Shown in pieces: positions 26,163-37,942 of a stretch of DNA of 64,000 nucleotides. Source of the stretch: Burkholderiales bacterium C2 (GTDB lineage Bacteria; Pseudomonadota; Gammaproteobacteria; Burkholderiales; Burkholderiaceae_C); NCBI GenBank assembly GCA_005503085.1, contig SCOI01000002.1, positions 186,001 to 250,000 of the forward strand, in the 5' to 3' direction. Both the position numbers and the translations under genes were made by a program. Below the pieces are notes generated by a model, which worked only from the letters and a program-made list of their open reading frames with translations, did not search any database and was not told the origin of the DNA. Each line of letters begins with the position of its first letter. The stretch's first letter is position 1.

Positions 26163-27526
26163 AGATTGGGGGGCACTTGTGCGATGTCAGCGGCCTGGGC
26201 CGCACCCTTGGCGCAGCGCCTTTGCAGCCGCTCTTCCATGCGGGCCAGCAGCGCGGGCGGCACGCCTTGCTGCGCCAGACCGTCATGGGCATCACGGAGC
26301 AGCCGAGGCAAGATCCCGCTCAGGGCCTGGAGGCGTGCGGCGAGGTGCCGGGGTGCGAGCCGGCACTGCGCGGCCATGCTGGCCCACTCGAACGGCGTGA
26401 GTTCCTCGGGGCTGAATGCGTCGCCGATGCCCATGGCAAAGCTGGTGCTCATATGCTCGTGGGCAACAGCTTCGACGTCGACGAGATCGTAGGCAGGCGC
26501 GAGGGTGAGCAGACCGGCCTGTGGGCCCACGAAGAACGACCAGTTTTTGCCATGGGCGTCGGAGTTGCCGATCAGGACATTGAAGAGCAGGCGGTCCAGC
26601 AACTGCGTGCGCATGGCCAAGGGCGCGGGGCTGAGGTCGGCGAGACCGAAGAGGCCGGGCAAGGTAGCGCCGTCGCGCAGGTGCTTCACGGCGTCCTGGT
26701 CGCCGTAGGCGCGTTCGTACTTGAGCTCGGGAGCCAGCCCCAAGGCCTGGCAGGCGTCGATGATGTGCAGGCGCTCGATGCCACCGTCGCCGCTGCGCCG
26801 CCGATCGAACCGTTCGACGAGCAGGACCGGTTCGGGAACATGCAACAACCGGGTCCTGGCCGTCGCTATGCCGGCTGCGGCGGCCAGGCGCATGCAGCTG
26901 TGCTCGATGGCCGGCAACTCAGCCAAGCGGGCGTTGGCGGGCGCGGGCTTGAGGATGACGGTGGAGGCGATGCCGTCGCCATTGGCAAGAAAGAGCTTGC
27001 CGCCGTCCTCATAGACGGCGATCTTGTCCTGCAGGCCGGCGATGGAGAGGCGCACCTTGCCGTCCCAGATGGAGAACGGTTGCTCGGGGCGACTGCGGAT
27101 GCGCTCGCTCAGTTCGGCGAGCGGCAGTGGGCGAAGAGCTGGTGCTGCGGGCGATGGCGTGTCGTCGAGCAGCGTCACGCGCAGGGCGCCCGCGGTCTCG
27201 GCGCCGAGGGCCGCGAGCAGCCCGGCCAGATTGCCGCGCGCGAGGCCGTTGGCCTGGGCGGCGACTTCGAGCGCCTGGCCTTCAGGCAGCAGGTTCTGGA
27301 AGAAGGCGCGGGCGATGGCCGAGCGCGTCTGCGCCGGCAGTTCGCCGAAGGCAGGGGTGCCCGCAGCATGGGCGGCGGTGAACAGCGGCATCTGCGGACT
27401 CAGCGGGAAACTGCGAGGCCCTTGCTGCCAAGCCTCGGCGTAGCTGAAGTCGAACAGATTGCTCGGCACGTCGTGGGACAGCGTGCCGACGCGATCATGA
27501 CCTGCCCAGATGGCGAGTTGGATCAT
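26156..27526 (-). CDS. HipA-type serine/threonine kinase toxin
   Basis: 456 residues. The HipA N-terminal subdomain (LFDFSYAEAWQQGP, FQNLLPEGQ) is followed by the kinase core: SIAGLQDKIAVY (glycine-rich-loop equivalent), ILKPAP with the ATP-binding Lys, LLVERFDRR, the catalytic NVLIGNSDAHGKNWS and the metal-binding LAPAYDLVDV. All catalytic residues seem intact. E. coli HipA phosphorylates glutamyl-tRNA synthetase and causes persistence; the target here is unknown. It overlaps the antitoxin gene's 3' end by 4 bases, the usual hipBA layout. Confidence 0.92.
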   Translation of the reverse strand: MIQLAIWAGHDRVGTLSHDVPSNLFDFSYAEAWQQGPRSFPLSPQMPLFTAAHAAGTPAFGELPAQTRSAIARAFFQNLLPEGQALEVAAQANGLARGNLAGLLAALGAETAGALRVTLLDDTPSPAAPALRPLPLAELSERIRSRPEQPFSIWDGKVRLSIAGLQDKIAVYEDGGKLFLANGDGIASTVILKPAPANARLAELPAIEHSCMRLAAAAGIATARTRLLHVPEPVLLVERFDRRRSGDGGIERLHIIDACQALGLAPELKYERAYGDQDAVKHLRDGATLPGLFGLADLSPAPLAMRTQLLDRLLFNVLIGNSDAHGKNWSFFVGPQAGLLTLAPAYDLVDVEAVAHEHMSTSFAMGIGDAFSPEELTPFEWASMAAQCRLAPRHLAARLQALSGILPRLLRDAHDGLAQQGVPPALLARMEERLQRRCAKGAAQAADIAQVPPNLL

Positions 27527-27891
27527 GCGGTGTGCCCGCGTTCACGCGCCGGTTTCGCGGGGTCCGATGGGTCGACGCTGGGGCCGCCCCAGGGGCCCGG
27601 TTCGGTTTTCCGCAGGGTCTGCAAGGCCGTGGCGGCCTCGAATTGCGCCGCGAGGGGCGTGGCGAACACGGCCACGCCGAGCTCTCGCGCCACGCGCAAG
27701 GCGGTGCCGAGCGCGACGGTGCCCGAGCCCCCTTCCAGGGATCCTAGCGTCGCCTTGCTGATTCCCAGGGCCTGGGCGGCGGCTTCCAGGCTGATACCCG
27801 CAGCGGTGCGCGCGGCGCGCACCGCCTGCCCGAATGCAGCGGCATCGCGGATCAGCGGGTCGGGAAAGGGCTCGGCCACCACTTTGCGCAT
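27523..27891 (-). CDS. HipB-type HTH antitoxin/repressor
   Basis: 122 residues from the second of two adjacent ATGs (27891), because GGAG is only two bases from the first. An XRE-type helix-turn-helix occupies residues ~20-75 (FGQAVRAARTAAGISLEAAA, ALGISKATLGSLEGGS). The Pro-rich tail after residue 95 is disordered and may reach the toxin. It should neutralise the HipA-type kinase and repress the pair through the dyad at 27918-27934. Confidence 0.88.
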   Translation of the reverse strand: MRKVVAEPFPDPLIRDAAAFGQAVRAARTAAGISLEAAAQALGISKATLGSLEGGSGTVALGTALRVARELGVAVFATPLAAQFEAATALQTLRKTEPGPWGGPSVDPSDPAKPARERGHTA

Positions 27892-27917
27892 CATTTCTCC
27901 TGCTTTGACAGGACTAT

Positions 27918-27934
27918 AAGCGCTGCTTGCGCTT
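27918..27934. promoter_or_regulatory. HipB-type operator candidate AAGCGC-N5-GCGCTT
   Basis: A perfect 6-5-6 dyad 26 bases upstream of the antitoxin start. On the transcribed strand it ends right at a -10-like TATAGT (27912-27917), so a bound repressor would cover the core promoter. Confidence 0.6.
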
Positions 27935-28014
27935 TACATGCGTTTTCGGATGGTTTGGCAGGTGGTTTGAGATGTTTCTGGCTGATGTCTCCAAAACACC
28001 TGCCTTGGCAGGCG

Positions 28015-28605
28015 CTAAGCCCCGAACGGCGTCGGCTCCGGCGGCGTCTTCGGCAGCGTGGCCCAGCGCGCCGCCGTGATCTCGTAGACCAGGCTGGGCG
28101 CCTGGCCCGGCACATCGGCCAGCGAGCCCTTCAGCAGCATGCCGATGCGCTCCAGCGTCTTGCGCGAGGGGGTGTTGGCCGGCTGCACCACCGCCTGCAC
28201 GGCGGGGGCATGCAGGATGTCGAAGGCCTGGGCCAGCGCTGCCTGGGCCATTTCCGAGGCATAGCCGCGACCCCAGGCATGGGGCCGGAAACGGAAATAC
28301 AGATAAAGGCCCGGCTGGCCGCCGATCGGCCTGTTCATGATGCCGCCGCAGCCCAGCAACTGCTCCGGGTGCTCGCGCTCGGCAATCACCCAGTAGCCGA
28401 AGCCCTGGCTCTGCCAGTGAGCCAACCAGCCTTGCAGCAAGCTGGCAGCGGCCTCGGCGGAGTGCAGCGGGCCGCCGGGGCTGAAGCGGTTGGTGACCGG
28501 ATCGGCATGCAGGCCGTAGATCTCGTCCAGGTCCTGTTCGCGAGGGGCTCGCAGCAGCAGGCGAGCCGTTTCCAGCGGCATCGACATCTCTTCTCGCGAA
28601 CTCAT
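28015..28605 (-). CDS. GNAT family N-acetyltransferase (RimJ/RimL-like)
   Basis: 196 residues from the ATG at 28605, nine bases after GGAGG. PLETARLLLRAPREQDLDEI is the usual RimJ-like start, LGCGGIMN forms the central strand, and RPHAWGRGYASEMAQAAL is the acetyl-CoA pyrophosphate loop (the RxxGxG/A equivalent). NTPSRKTLERIGM is the conserved C-terminal Asn/helix region. The acceptor (amino group of a protein, peptide or small molecule) cannot be told. Single gene, divergent from imuA. Confidence 0.87.
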   Translation of the reverse strand: MSSREEMSMPLETARLLLRAPREQDLDEIYGLHADPVTNRFSPGGPLHSAEAAASLLQGWLAHWQSQGFGYWVIAEREHPEQLLGCGGIMNRPIGGQPGLYLYFRFRPHAWGRGYASEMAQAALAQAFDILHAPAVQAVVQPANTPSRKTLERIGMLLKGSLADVPGQAPSLVYEITAARWATLPKTPPEPTPFGA

Positions 28606-28764
28606 GAGCGGCAACCTCCCGATACGCGCCGATACAAGTCGGCGCACCCCAGGGTTTTAACCGATATGGCGAGACCGGCGCGGGTTGTTACCCCCTTGCT
28701 CGAGCGGTAGCAGCACAGCGAGGCCAAAAACTGCACACCGCAGCCGCTACATCTGCCGGCCATA

Positions 28765-28784
28765 TACTGTATAAACATACAGTT
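28765..28784. promoter_or_regulatory. LexA (SOS) box upstream of imuA
   Basis: TACTGTATAAACATACAGTT fits the LexA consensus: CTGT (28767-28770), eight bases, ACAG (28779-28782), with AT-rich centre. It lies 20 bases before the imuA ATG and so overlaps the promoter or start site. Confidence 0.93.
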
Positions 28785-28804
28785 ATTGAATCATTGCAGT
28801 TCCC

Positions 28805-29563
28805 ATGCACGCCCCCCTCCCCCTGCTCGAAGGCCCGCTGCGCCAGTCGCTCTGGCGCGGCTCCGAGCTGGCCCATGGCAGCAGCCCGGGCCTGCCCAGC
28901 GGCTTTGCCGCGCTGGACGCCGCCCTGCCCGGCGGCGGTTGGCCGGGCCGCAGCCTCAGCGAGATCCTGCAGCCGCGCCCGGGGGTCTGCGAGTTCCGGC
29001 TGCTGGGACCGGCACTGACGGCAGCCCAGGCCGGTGGGCGCAGCCTGTTGCTGATCAACCCGCCCTTCACACCGTATCTGCCCGGCCTGGCGGCCTGGGG
29101 CCTGAACAGCCGGCAGCTCGTCTGGCTGGCCCCCGCCACGCCGATCCAGATCCTGTGGACGCTGGAGCAGGTGCTCAAGGCCAATGCCGCCGGCGCCGTG
29201 CTGGCCTGGCTGCCGGCCTCGACGCGGCCCGAGCAGCTGCGCCGGCTGCAGGCCTGCGCGCTGGGGGCGCAGGCGCCCTGCTTTGTGTTCCGGCCCGAGC
29301 CGGCGGCGGCGCAATCCTCGGCCGCGCCACTGCGCCTCGTGCTGCAGCCCCAGGAAGCCTGGGGCCTGGAGCTGCGTCTGATCAAGCGCCGCGGCCCGGC
29401 GCTGGCGGCGCCGCTGCGGCTGCAGGCCGTGCCGCCAGCGCTGGCTCCGGTGCTGGCGGCACGGCTGCTGAATGCGTCCCGGCCGGCCCCGCTGGCCCCA
29501 CCCACGCCGGAGTTGCGCGATGCACTGGCTGGCCCTGCGCGCGTCGTCGCCCTCGGCGCCTGA
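28805..29563 (+). CDS. imuA: SOS mutagenesis protein ImuA
   Basis: 252 residues with the RecA/SulA-like organisation of ImuA: SGFAALDAALPGGGWPGRSLSEIL near residues 32-55 (in parts), LLLINPPFTPYLPGLAAWG, and QILWTLEQVLKANAAGAVLAWLP. Its Walker-A-like loop LPGGGWPGRS lacks the Lys, so ATP hydrolysis is doubtful, as usual for the family. It bridges RecA and ImuB in the mutasome with DnaE2 (established knowledge). The LexA box is directly upstream; imuB starts within its last 44 bases. Confidence 0.94.
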   Translation: MHAPLPLLEGPLRQSLWRGSELAHGSSPGLPSGFAALDAALPGGGWPGRSLSEILQPRPGVCEFRLLGPALTAAQAGGRSLLLINPPFTPYLPGLAAWGLNSRQLVWLAPATPIQILWTLEQVLKANAAGAVLAWLPASTRPEQLRRLQACALGAQAPCFVFRPEPAAAQSSAAPLRLVLQPQEAWGLELRLIKRRGPALAAPLRLQAVPPALAPVLAARLLNASRPAPLAPPTPELRDALAGPARVVALGA

Positions 29564-30835
29564 GGGCCCGTCCACCGAGGCGGATCTGCGCGCCCTGGGC
29601 TGGTGGGCGCTGCAGTTCACGCCCCGGGTGGCACGGCTGGAGGAGGCCGTGGTGCTGGAGGTCGGTGCCAGCCTGCGCCTGTTCGGCGGCGCGCAGCGCC
29701 TGCACCGGCGGCTGTGGCGCGAGGCTAGGGATCTGGGCCTGGCCGGCATGGCCTGGGCGCCGACCAGCCTGGGTGCGCTGGCGCTGGCGCGTGTCGGTCA
29801 GCACGACGGCCTGAGCACGCCACTGGACGAGTTGCTGGACGCGCTGCCGCTGGGCACGCTGAGCGCCGCCCGCGCCCATGAGGCCATGCTGCTGCGCCTG
29901 GGTTGCCGGCGCCTGGGCCAGCTGCGCGCGCTGCCGCGCCGTGCTGTCGGCCGGCGCTTCGGCGACGGCCTGCTGCTGGCCCTGGACCGCGCCTACGGCC
30001 ACAGCCACGAGGCCCACGCCTGGCTGCAGGCACCGGAGCGTTTCGAGGCACGGCTGGAACTGCCGTTTCGCATCGAGCACGCCCCGGCCCTGGTGCATTA
30101 CGCGGAGGCCCTGCTGCGCCAGCTGTGCGGCTGGCTGGCCGCACGCCAGGCCGGCGTCAAGCAGCTGACCCTGGCCTGGCAGCACGATGCGATGCGTGGC
30201 CGCGATGTGGCGCTGGACGGCACGCTGCAGTTCGGCACCGCCGACCCGAGCCGCGATCTGCGCCACCTGAGCCGGCTGCTGGCCGAGCATCTGGCGCGGC
30301 TGGAGCTGGCCGCGCCGGTCGGCGAGCTGAGCCTGCGCGCCGATGAGGTGATGCTGCGCCCCGAGCAGGCGGCCAGCCTGCTGCCCCTCTCTTCCGGTTC
30401 CGGACCCGACGAGGCCACCGAACCGCTGCCGCGCCTGCTGGAACGCCTGGCCGTGCGCCTGGGGCCCGAGCGGGTGCGCGCCGGCCAGCTGCTGGAAGAC
30501 CACCGGATGGAATGCATGCAGCGCTGGGAGCCCTGGCCCGGCCCGGCTCGCCCCGCAGCAGCGCGCGCGCCGCTGGTGCCGCAGCCCGCCTGGCTGCTGG
30601 AGCCGCCGCAGCGACTGGAGGTGCGCGCCAGCCAGCCGCGCCATCTGGGCGAGCCGCTGCAACTGCTGACCCGGCCGCAGCGCATCGAAGGCGGCTGGTG
30701 GCAGCAAGGCGCGGGGCCGGGCGTGGTGCAGCGCGACTATGTGCTGGCGCTGAGTCCGCAGGCCGGGCTCTTGTGGATCTACCAGCAAAGGCTCTCCAAG
30801 GACGAGGCTGGCTGGTTTCTGCATGGGGTGTTCGC

Positions 30836-30839
<4 letters not shown>
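29520..30839 (+). CDS. imuB: ImuB, catalytically dead Y-family polymerase-like mutasome hub
   Basis: 439 residues from MHWLALR at 29520, overlapping imuA. Y-family features remain (FTPRVARLEEAVVLEVGASL then LRLFGG; LGTLSAARAHEAMLLRLGCR in the helix-hairpin-helix zone), but the N-terminal acidic residues needed for catalysis are replaced, as in known ImuB proteins. A Q-A-A-S-L-L-P-L stretch near residue 285 is where a beta-clamp-binding motif usually lies (inference). It recruits DnaE2 to the clamp. Its stop overlaps the dnaE2 start as ATGA. Confidence 0.94.
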
Positions 30840-34009
<3,170 letters not shown>

Positions 34010-34130
34010 GGCGGACCTTGCCGTGGTCGTTGCTGAAACGCGAATGCTTTTTTGCGGCCCGGCTGGTTTTTCCGCCGACCCGGCCTTTTTATCGTTGAGT
34101 CCACCAATCACCAATGACCAGGAGCTGAGC

Positions 34131-34289
34131 ATGAAACAACCGACCCGCCACCTGTTGGGACCAAAACCGCACCATTACGTCACGGCCGTCAACACCGATA
34201 TCCGCCGCACCTTCCGGCGCTTCCGCCTGCTGGCACGCCTGCAACAGAAGCTGCAGGCGCCGCCAGACCCGATCCCGCAGGCCGCCTGA
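34131..34289 (+). CDS. Small basic protein, 52 aa, downstream of dnaE2
   Basis: A 52-residue protein starting MKQPTRHLLGPKPHHYVTAV, with an Arg-rich helix (RRTFRRFRLLARLQQKL) and a Pro-rich end. AGGAG lies eight bases before the ATG, so translation is plausible. No signal, membrane segment or recognised domain. It is 121 bases after dnaE2, so co-induction by SOS is possible but not shown. Confidence 0.55.
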   Translation: MKQPTRHLLGPKPHHYVTAVNTDIRRTFRRFRLLARLQQKLQAPPDPIPQAA

Positions 34290-34380
34290 GGATGGACATC
34301 GCGAGTGACAGGGCGTTCGGAGCAGACGCTATCCTGAGGGTCTCCCATCTCACCCGCGTTGAATCACAAGGATGATTTCG

Positions 34381-34866
34381 ATGACGACCCGACTTTGTCT
34401 GACCCTGCTGAGCGTCATGCTGAGTGCTTGCGCCACACCGGCTGCCGTCCCCCCGCCGCCGAGCGCGAACCCGCCGGCCACCCCCTCATCCGCGGCAAAA
34501 CCCGACCCCCTGCTGATCGCCGAGGGCCGCGAATGGCGGCTGGTGGAGCTGATGGGCCAGCCGGTCAAGCCCGACGCAGGCGGGCGCGTGCCGACGCTGA
34601 GCTTCAAGCTCGACGGCCAAAGCCTGCGCGTCAGCGGCCACAACGGCTGCAACGGTTTCTTCGGCCAGGCCGAGCAAGGCGCGCCGCTGCGCCTGCGCTT
34701 CGACAAGCTGGCCAGCACGCTGCGCGCCTGCCCCGACATGAGCCTGGAGCAGCAATTCATGCAGGCGCTGGAGCGCACCGACAGCTACCACGCCGACACC
34801 AAGCAGCTGCAGTTGCACCGCGCCCGGATGGCGCCGCTGGCGCGCTTCGAGCCGGCGACGCCGTGA
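34381..34866 (+). CDS. META domain (HslJ-like) lipoprotein
   Basis: 161 residues from the ATG at 34381, nine bases after AAGG; an ATG at 34372 abuts that site. The lipobox LSAC (Cys ~15) marks an exported lipoprotein, followed by a Pro/Ala-rich linker. A META domain follows: EGREWRLVELMGQPV, SGHNGCNGFFGQ, LRFDKLASTLRACPDM and EQQFMQAL are family hallmarks. HslJ relatives are linked to heat shock, novobiocin resistance and envelope stress. The next gene starts inside its stop codon. Confidence 0.9.
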   Translation: MTTRLCLTLLSVMLSACATPAAVPPPPSANPPATPSSAAKPDPLLIAEGREWRLVELMGQPVKPDAGGRVPTLSFKLDGQSLRVSGHNGCNGFFGQAEQGAPLRLRFDKLASTLRACPDMSLEQQFMQALERTDSYHADTKQLQLHRARMAPLARFEPATP

Positions 34867-35534
34867 CGGCACTCGCCTTTCTTCACACGGCCGAAGTCCA
34901 TATCGCCGGCTTTGAGCGCCTGGTCCAGACTCAGGCGCCGGGGTTGCGGGTGCACCACGCCGTCGCAGCCCCGTTGCTGGAGCAGGCCCGCCGGCTCGGC
35001 GCCGACGATCCCGGCCTGCGCGCAGCTTTGCAGCAGACCCTGGCCGAGATGGCGAGCAGCAGCGGCGCCCGGCTGCTGGTCTGCACCTGCTCGACCCTGG
35101 GCGCGCTGGCAGAACAGGTCGATGGCGGCGACCGGTTTCGCAGCGCACGGATCGACCGGCCGATGGCCGAACGCGCGCTCACCCTCGGATCCCGCGTGCT
35201 GCTGCTAGCCGCGCTGGCCTCGACCCTGGCGCCCACACGCGCCTTGCTGCAGGACTGCGCCCAGCGTCAAGCTCGTCCGCTGCAGTTGCGCGAACTGCTG
35301 GTCGAGGCGGCCTGGCCGCATTTCATGGCTGGCGATACCGAGGCCTATCTGGACTGCCTGGCCGAGGCCTTGCAAGCCGAGGCCGCCGAGGTCGATGTGA
35401 TTGTGCTGGCCCAAGCCTCGATGGCGCCGCTGGCCGAGCGGCTCGCTGGCTCGGGCCCGCCCTTGCTGGCCAGCCCGGTGCTGGGCGTGCAATGGGCTTT
35501 GGCCCAGCCTGAACTGCAAGGACTCACTCGATGA
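34863..35534 (+). CDS. Aspartate/glutamate racemase family protein
   Basis: 223 residues from a GTG at 34863 that overlaps the META gene stop (GTGA). Length and fold pattern suit the Asp/Glu racemase-arylmalonate decarboxylase superfamily. The first catalytic Cys region is LLVCTCSTLGAL; the second half has VIVLAQASMAPLAERL, where the second Cys is replaced by Ala/Ser, so a two-base racemase mechanism may be lost. Called from fold pattern, not from close similarity. It overlaps the GNAT gene after it as ATGA. Confidence 0.72.
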   Translation: MTALAFLHTAEVHIAGFERLVQTQAPGLRVHHAVAAPLLEQARRLGADDPGLRAALQQTLAEMASSSGARLLVCTCSTLGALAEQVDGGDRFRSARIDRPMAERALTLGSRVLLLAALASTLAPTRALLQDCAQRQARPLQLRELLVEAAWPHFMAGDTEAYLDCLAEALQAEAAEVDVIVLAQASMAPLAERLAGSGPPLLASPVLGVQWALAQPELQGLTR

Positions 35535-36130
35535 GCACACACCCCCTGCTGTTCGAGATTGACGTCGGACTGAACGCACGCCGCTTCGACCCCGCCGACG
35601 CGCCGCTGCTGCAGGCCTTTCTCGAGGCCAACCCCGAGTATTTCGAGCGCATCGGCGGTGCACCGCCCAAGCCCGACGAGGCCGCCACCGAGCTGGCCGA
35701 GCGGCCGCCGGCAGAGCTGAGCTGGCGCGAGCACTTCAATATCGGGCTGTGGCGCGAAGCGCCGGACACCGCGCCGGCGCTGATCGGCATCGCGATCGTC
35801 GACAGCGATCTGGTGATCGAGGGCTGCTGGCATGTGGCGCTGTTCATCATCGCCACGGCCCTGCATGGCCAGGGCATCGCGCCGCGCTGCTACCGGGCGC
35901 TGGAGCAATGGGCGGCGGCTCAGGGCGCGCGCTGGATGCGGCTGGGCGTGGTGCTGGGCAACGCCAGGGCGGAGGCTTTCTGGCGGCAGCTGGGCTTTGT
36001 CGAACTGCGCCGCCGCGAGGGTGTGCCGGCCAACGACAGGCTCAACACGGTGCGCGTGCTGCTCAAGCCCCTGCGCGAGCCCGATGTGGCGCCCTATCTG
36101 GCCCTGGTTGCGCGCGACCGGCCCGAATGA
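35531..36130 (+). CDS. GNAT family N-acetyltransferase
   Basis: 199 residues. NARRFDPADAPLLQAFLEANPEYF opens (in parts) a GNAT fold; IATALHGQGIAPRCYRALEQWA holds the acetyl-CoA binding loop (Q/RxxGxG/A form HGQGIA), and LGVVLGNARAEAFWRQLGF is the conserved late strand and helix. Last gene of the META lipoprotein-racemase-GNAT overlapping set; the three are likely co-translated. Acceptor unknown. Confidence 0.85.
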   Translation: MSTHPLLFEIDVGLNARRFDPADAPLLQAFLEANPEYFERIGGAPPKPDEAATELAERPPAELSWREHFNIGLWREAPDTAPALIGIAIVDSDLVIEGCWHVALFIIATALHGQGIAPRCYRALEQWAAAQGARWMRLGVVLGNARAEAFWRQLGFVELRRREGVPANDRLNTVRVLLKPLREPDVAPYLALVARDRPE

Positions 36131-36184
36131 GGGCGGGCGCTGCTATCCTCGGCCGCAAACCCAACAGCCCAGAAAGCGCCCACC

Positions 36185-36406
36185 ATGAACACCGTTCGGA
36201 TCGCCGCCATCGCCCTGATCATCGCCGGCGTGCTGGGTTTGCTCTACGGCAACTTCAGCTACACCAAGGAAACCCATGATGTGAAGCTGGGCCCGATCGA
36301 GCTGTCGGTCAAGGAGAAGCAGACCGTCAATGTGCCGGGTTGGGCCGGCGCGGCGGCGATCGCGCTGGGCGTGGTGCTGCTGGTGGTCGGCGGCCGCAAG
36401 CCCTAG
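36185..36406 (+). CDS. Small two-helix membrane protein, 73 aa
   Basis: 73 residues with two membrane helices (IAAIALIIAGVLGLLYG and AGAAAIALGVVLLVVGG) joined by a polar loop with a DVKLGPIELSVKEKQTVNVP strand-like segment. The layout resembles small proteins of unknown function found in many proteobacteria. It begins 54 bases after the GNAT gene. No function can be assigned. Confidence 0.75.
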   Translation: MNTVRIAAIALIIAGVLGLLYGNFSYTKETHDVKLGPIELSVKEKQTVNVPGWAGAAAIALGVVLLVVGGRKP

Positions 36407-36421
36407 GCCCGCGCCTCGCCC

Positions 36422-37456
36422 TCAAGCCCGCGGGTTGGCGAAGAAGAAGCGCAGCATCTCGGCGCTGGCGTCCGGTCCCTGCGGGTCGGTGTAGGACCCG
36501 CCGGCACGGCCGCCCGACCAGGCATGGCCAGCGCCATGCACCAGCCAATGCTCGGCACGCGGGCGGCCCTGCGCATCGCGGTAGATGTCGCGGGTGTAGG
36601 CCCGTCCCTGCGAGCCGCGCTCGCGCTCAGGGGCCGCCATGCCGGCGGCGGCGATCTGCTCGCCGTTGCGCGGATGGACGGTGGCGTCCCGGTCGCCGTG
36701 GAAAACAATGGTCGGCGGGCTGTCGGGCGCTGACGCGGGACGGTCGCCGGCGCCGCCGCGCATCGCCGCCAACGCCGAGGGCAGATCGCTCGCCGCCCCC
36801 GCCGGCAGGCCGGAATGCACGCCCACAGCCGCGAACAGCTCCGGGTAGCAGGAGCCCAGGATTGCCGCCATCGCGCCGCCGGCCGACAGCCCGGCCACAT
36901 AGACGCGCCGTGCATCGATGCCGTATTGCTGCATCACCTGCCGGGTCATGCCGGCCAGCAGTGCCGGCTCGCCGCTGCCACGACGCTGATGGTTGTGCTT
37001 GAACCAGTTCCAGCAACCGGAGCTGTTGGCGTGCTTCGTCTGCGCCGGATAGAGGACCAGGAAACCCTGCGCCCGCGCGGCCTCGTTCATGCCGGTGCCG
37101 CGCGCGAAATCATCGGGATCCTGGCTGCAGCCATGCAGCATCAGCACCAGGGGCAAGGACTGACCCTGGTGATAGCCGGGCGGCACATAGAGCTTGTAGG
37201 CCCGGGTGCCGGCCGCCCCGGTATGGCTGCCGGGGAGAAACTGTTCGCCAGCGGCGGGCTCGGCGGGCTCGGCGTGCGGGACCTCGCGCGCCTCGACGTC
37301 GATGACATCGCCCTGATCCGCGTGCGCGGTCGCGCCGGTTGGCGATGGCGTGGCGGCACCCAGCGCCGACTGGATCAGCGCGGTGGCGGCCCGCAGATCG
37401 CCGGCCTGGGTCAGGCGCGTGGCCTCGGTCATCAGATGGCCGAACGATGAGTTCAT
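36422..37456 (-). CDS. Extracellular-type PHB depolymerase family esterase (no signal peptide seen)
   Basis: 344 residues from the ATG at 37456. The N-terminal helix MTEATRLTQAGDLRAATALI is a hallmark of this esterase subgroup. The alpha/beta-hydrolase core shows the oxyanion region LMLHGCSQDPDDFA, the nucleophile elbow AGLSAGGAM, FHGDRDATVHP (acid) and HGAGHAWSGG (His). No signal peptide is apparent, so an intracellular polyester or feruloyl-type ester substrate is possible. It lies 19 bases after the CopG-like gene, same strand; the two often go together in Burkholderiales. Confidence 0.88.
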   Translation of the reverse strand: MNSSFGHLMTEATRLTQAGDLRAATALIQSALGAATPSPTGATAHADQGDVIDVEAREVPHAEPAEPAAGEQFLPGSHTGAAGTRAYKLYVPPGYHQGQSLPLVLMLHGCSQDPDDFARGTGMNEAARAQGFLVLYPAQTKHANSSGCWNWFKHNHQRRGSGEPALLAGMTRQVMQQYGIDARRVYVAGLSAGGAMAAILGSCYPELFAAVGVHSGLPAGAASDLPSALAAMRGGAGDRPASAPDSPPTIVFHGDRDATVHPRNGEQIAAAGMAAPERERGSQGRAYTRDIYRDAQGRPRAEHWLVHGAGHAWSGGRAGGSYTDPQGPDASAEMLRFFFANPRA

Positions 37457-37475
37457 GGGGAGGGTCTCGGTAAGG

Positions 37476-37898
37476 TCAGCGGATACGGTCGGCCAACGCC
37501 GCCTTGACCGCCGGGCTGGCATGCAAGGCGCCCAGCACGGTGATGGATTCGATAGCCGCCAGCGCGAGTTCCGGGCTGACGTCCGTCGCGATGCTGGCCA
37601 GGCCGAGCACGCGAATCTGCAAGGTCTGGCCGGCGGCCTGCAGCGCGCGGAAGTCGTCAGCGCTGAAGTGCTGGATGCCCAGCACCAGGGTCTTGCGCGC
37701 CACCGACTGCCGGACGGCCTCGGCATGCGTGGCCAGCTGGTTGCGGATTGCTGCCCGGATCAGATCGCTGCGGTTGGCATAAAAGCCTTCCTGCACCAGC
37801 AGGTCGATCTGACCCAGGTCGACAAAGCCGAGATTGATGGTGATCTTCTCGTCGACAGGTCGACCAGGAGCCAGGGAGGAGCTGCTGCGTGCGGGCAT
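37476..37898 (-). CDS. CopG/ribbon-helix-helix-type regulator-like protein
   Basis: 140 residues. The EKITINLGFVDLGQIDLLVQ strand-helix followed by GFYANRSDLIRAAIRNQLA (residues ~17-56) is a clear ribbon-helix-helix pattern. The remainder (KTLVLGIQHFSADDFRALQA...) is unassigned. It probably regulates itself and the esterase gene downstream. The dyad at 37914-37929 is directly upstream. Confidence 0.8.
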   Translation of the reverse strand: MPARSSSSLAPGRPVDEKITINLGFVDLGQIDLLVQEGFYANRSDLIRAAIRNQLATHAEAVRQSVARKTLVLGIQHFSADDFRALQAAGQTLQIRVLGLASIATDVSPELALAAIESITVLGALHASPAVKAALADRIR

Positions 37899-37913
37899 AA
37901 ATCCATACTAGCA

Positions 37914-37929
37914 CCATCCACTTGGATGG
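37914..37929. promoter_or_regulatory. Dyad CCATCC-N4-GGATGG upstream of CopG-like gene
   Basis: A perfect 6-4-6 dyad 16 bases upstream of the CopG-like start and between it and the 3' end of the PNPOx gene. No T-run follows on the minus strand, so an RHH operator is more likely than a terminator (inference). Confidence 0.45.
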
Positions 37930-37942
37930 AAGGATGAAATTT

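Noticed and set aside
26156-27894. HipBA-type pair as part of a mobile element
   Set aside because: GC content matches neighbours, and no transposase, integrase or flanking repeats were seen.
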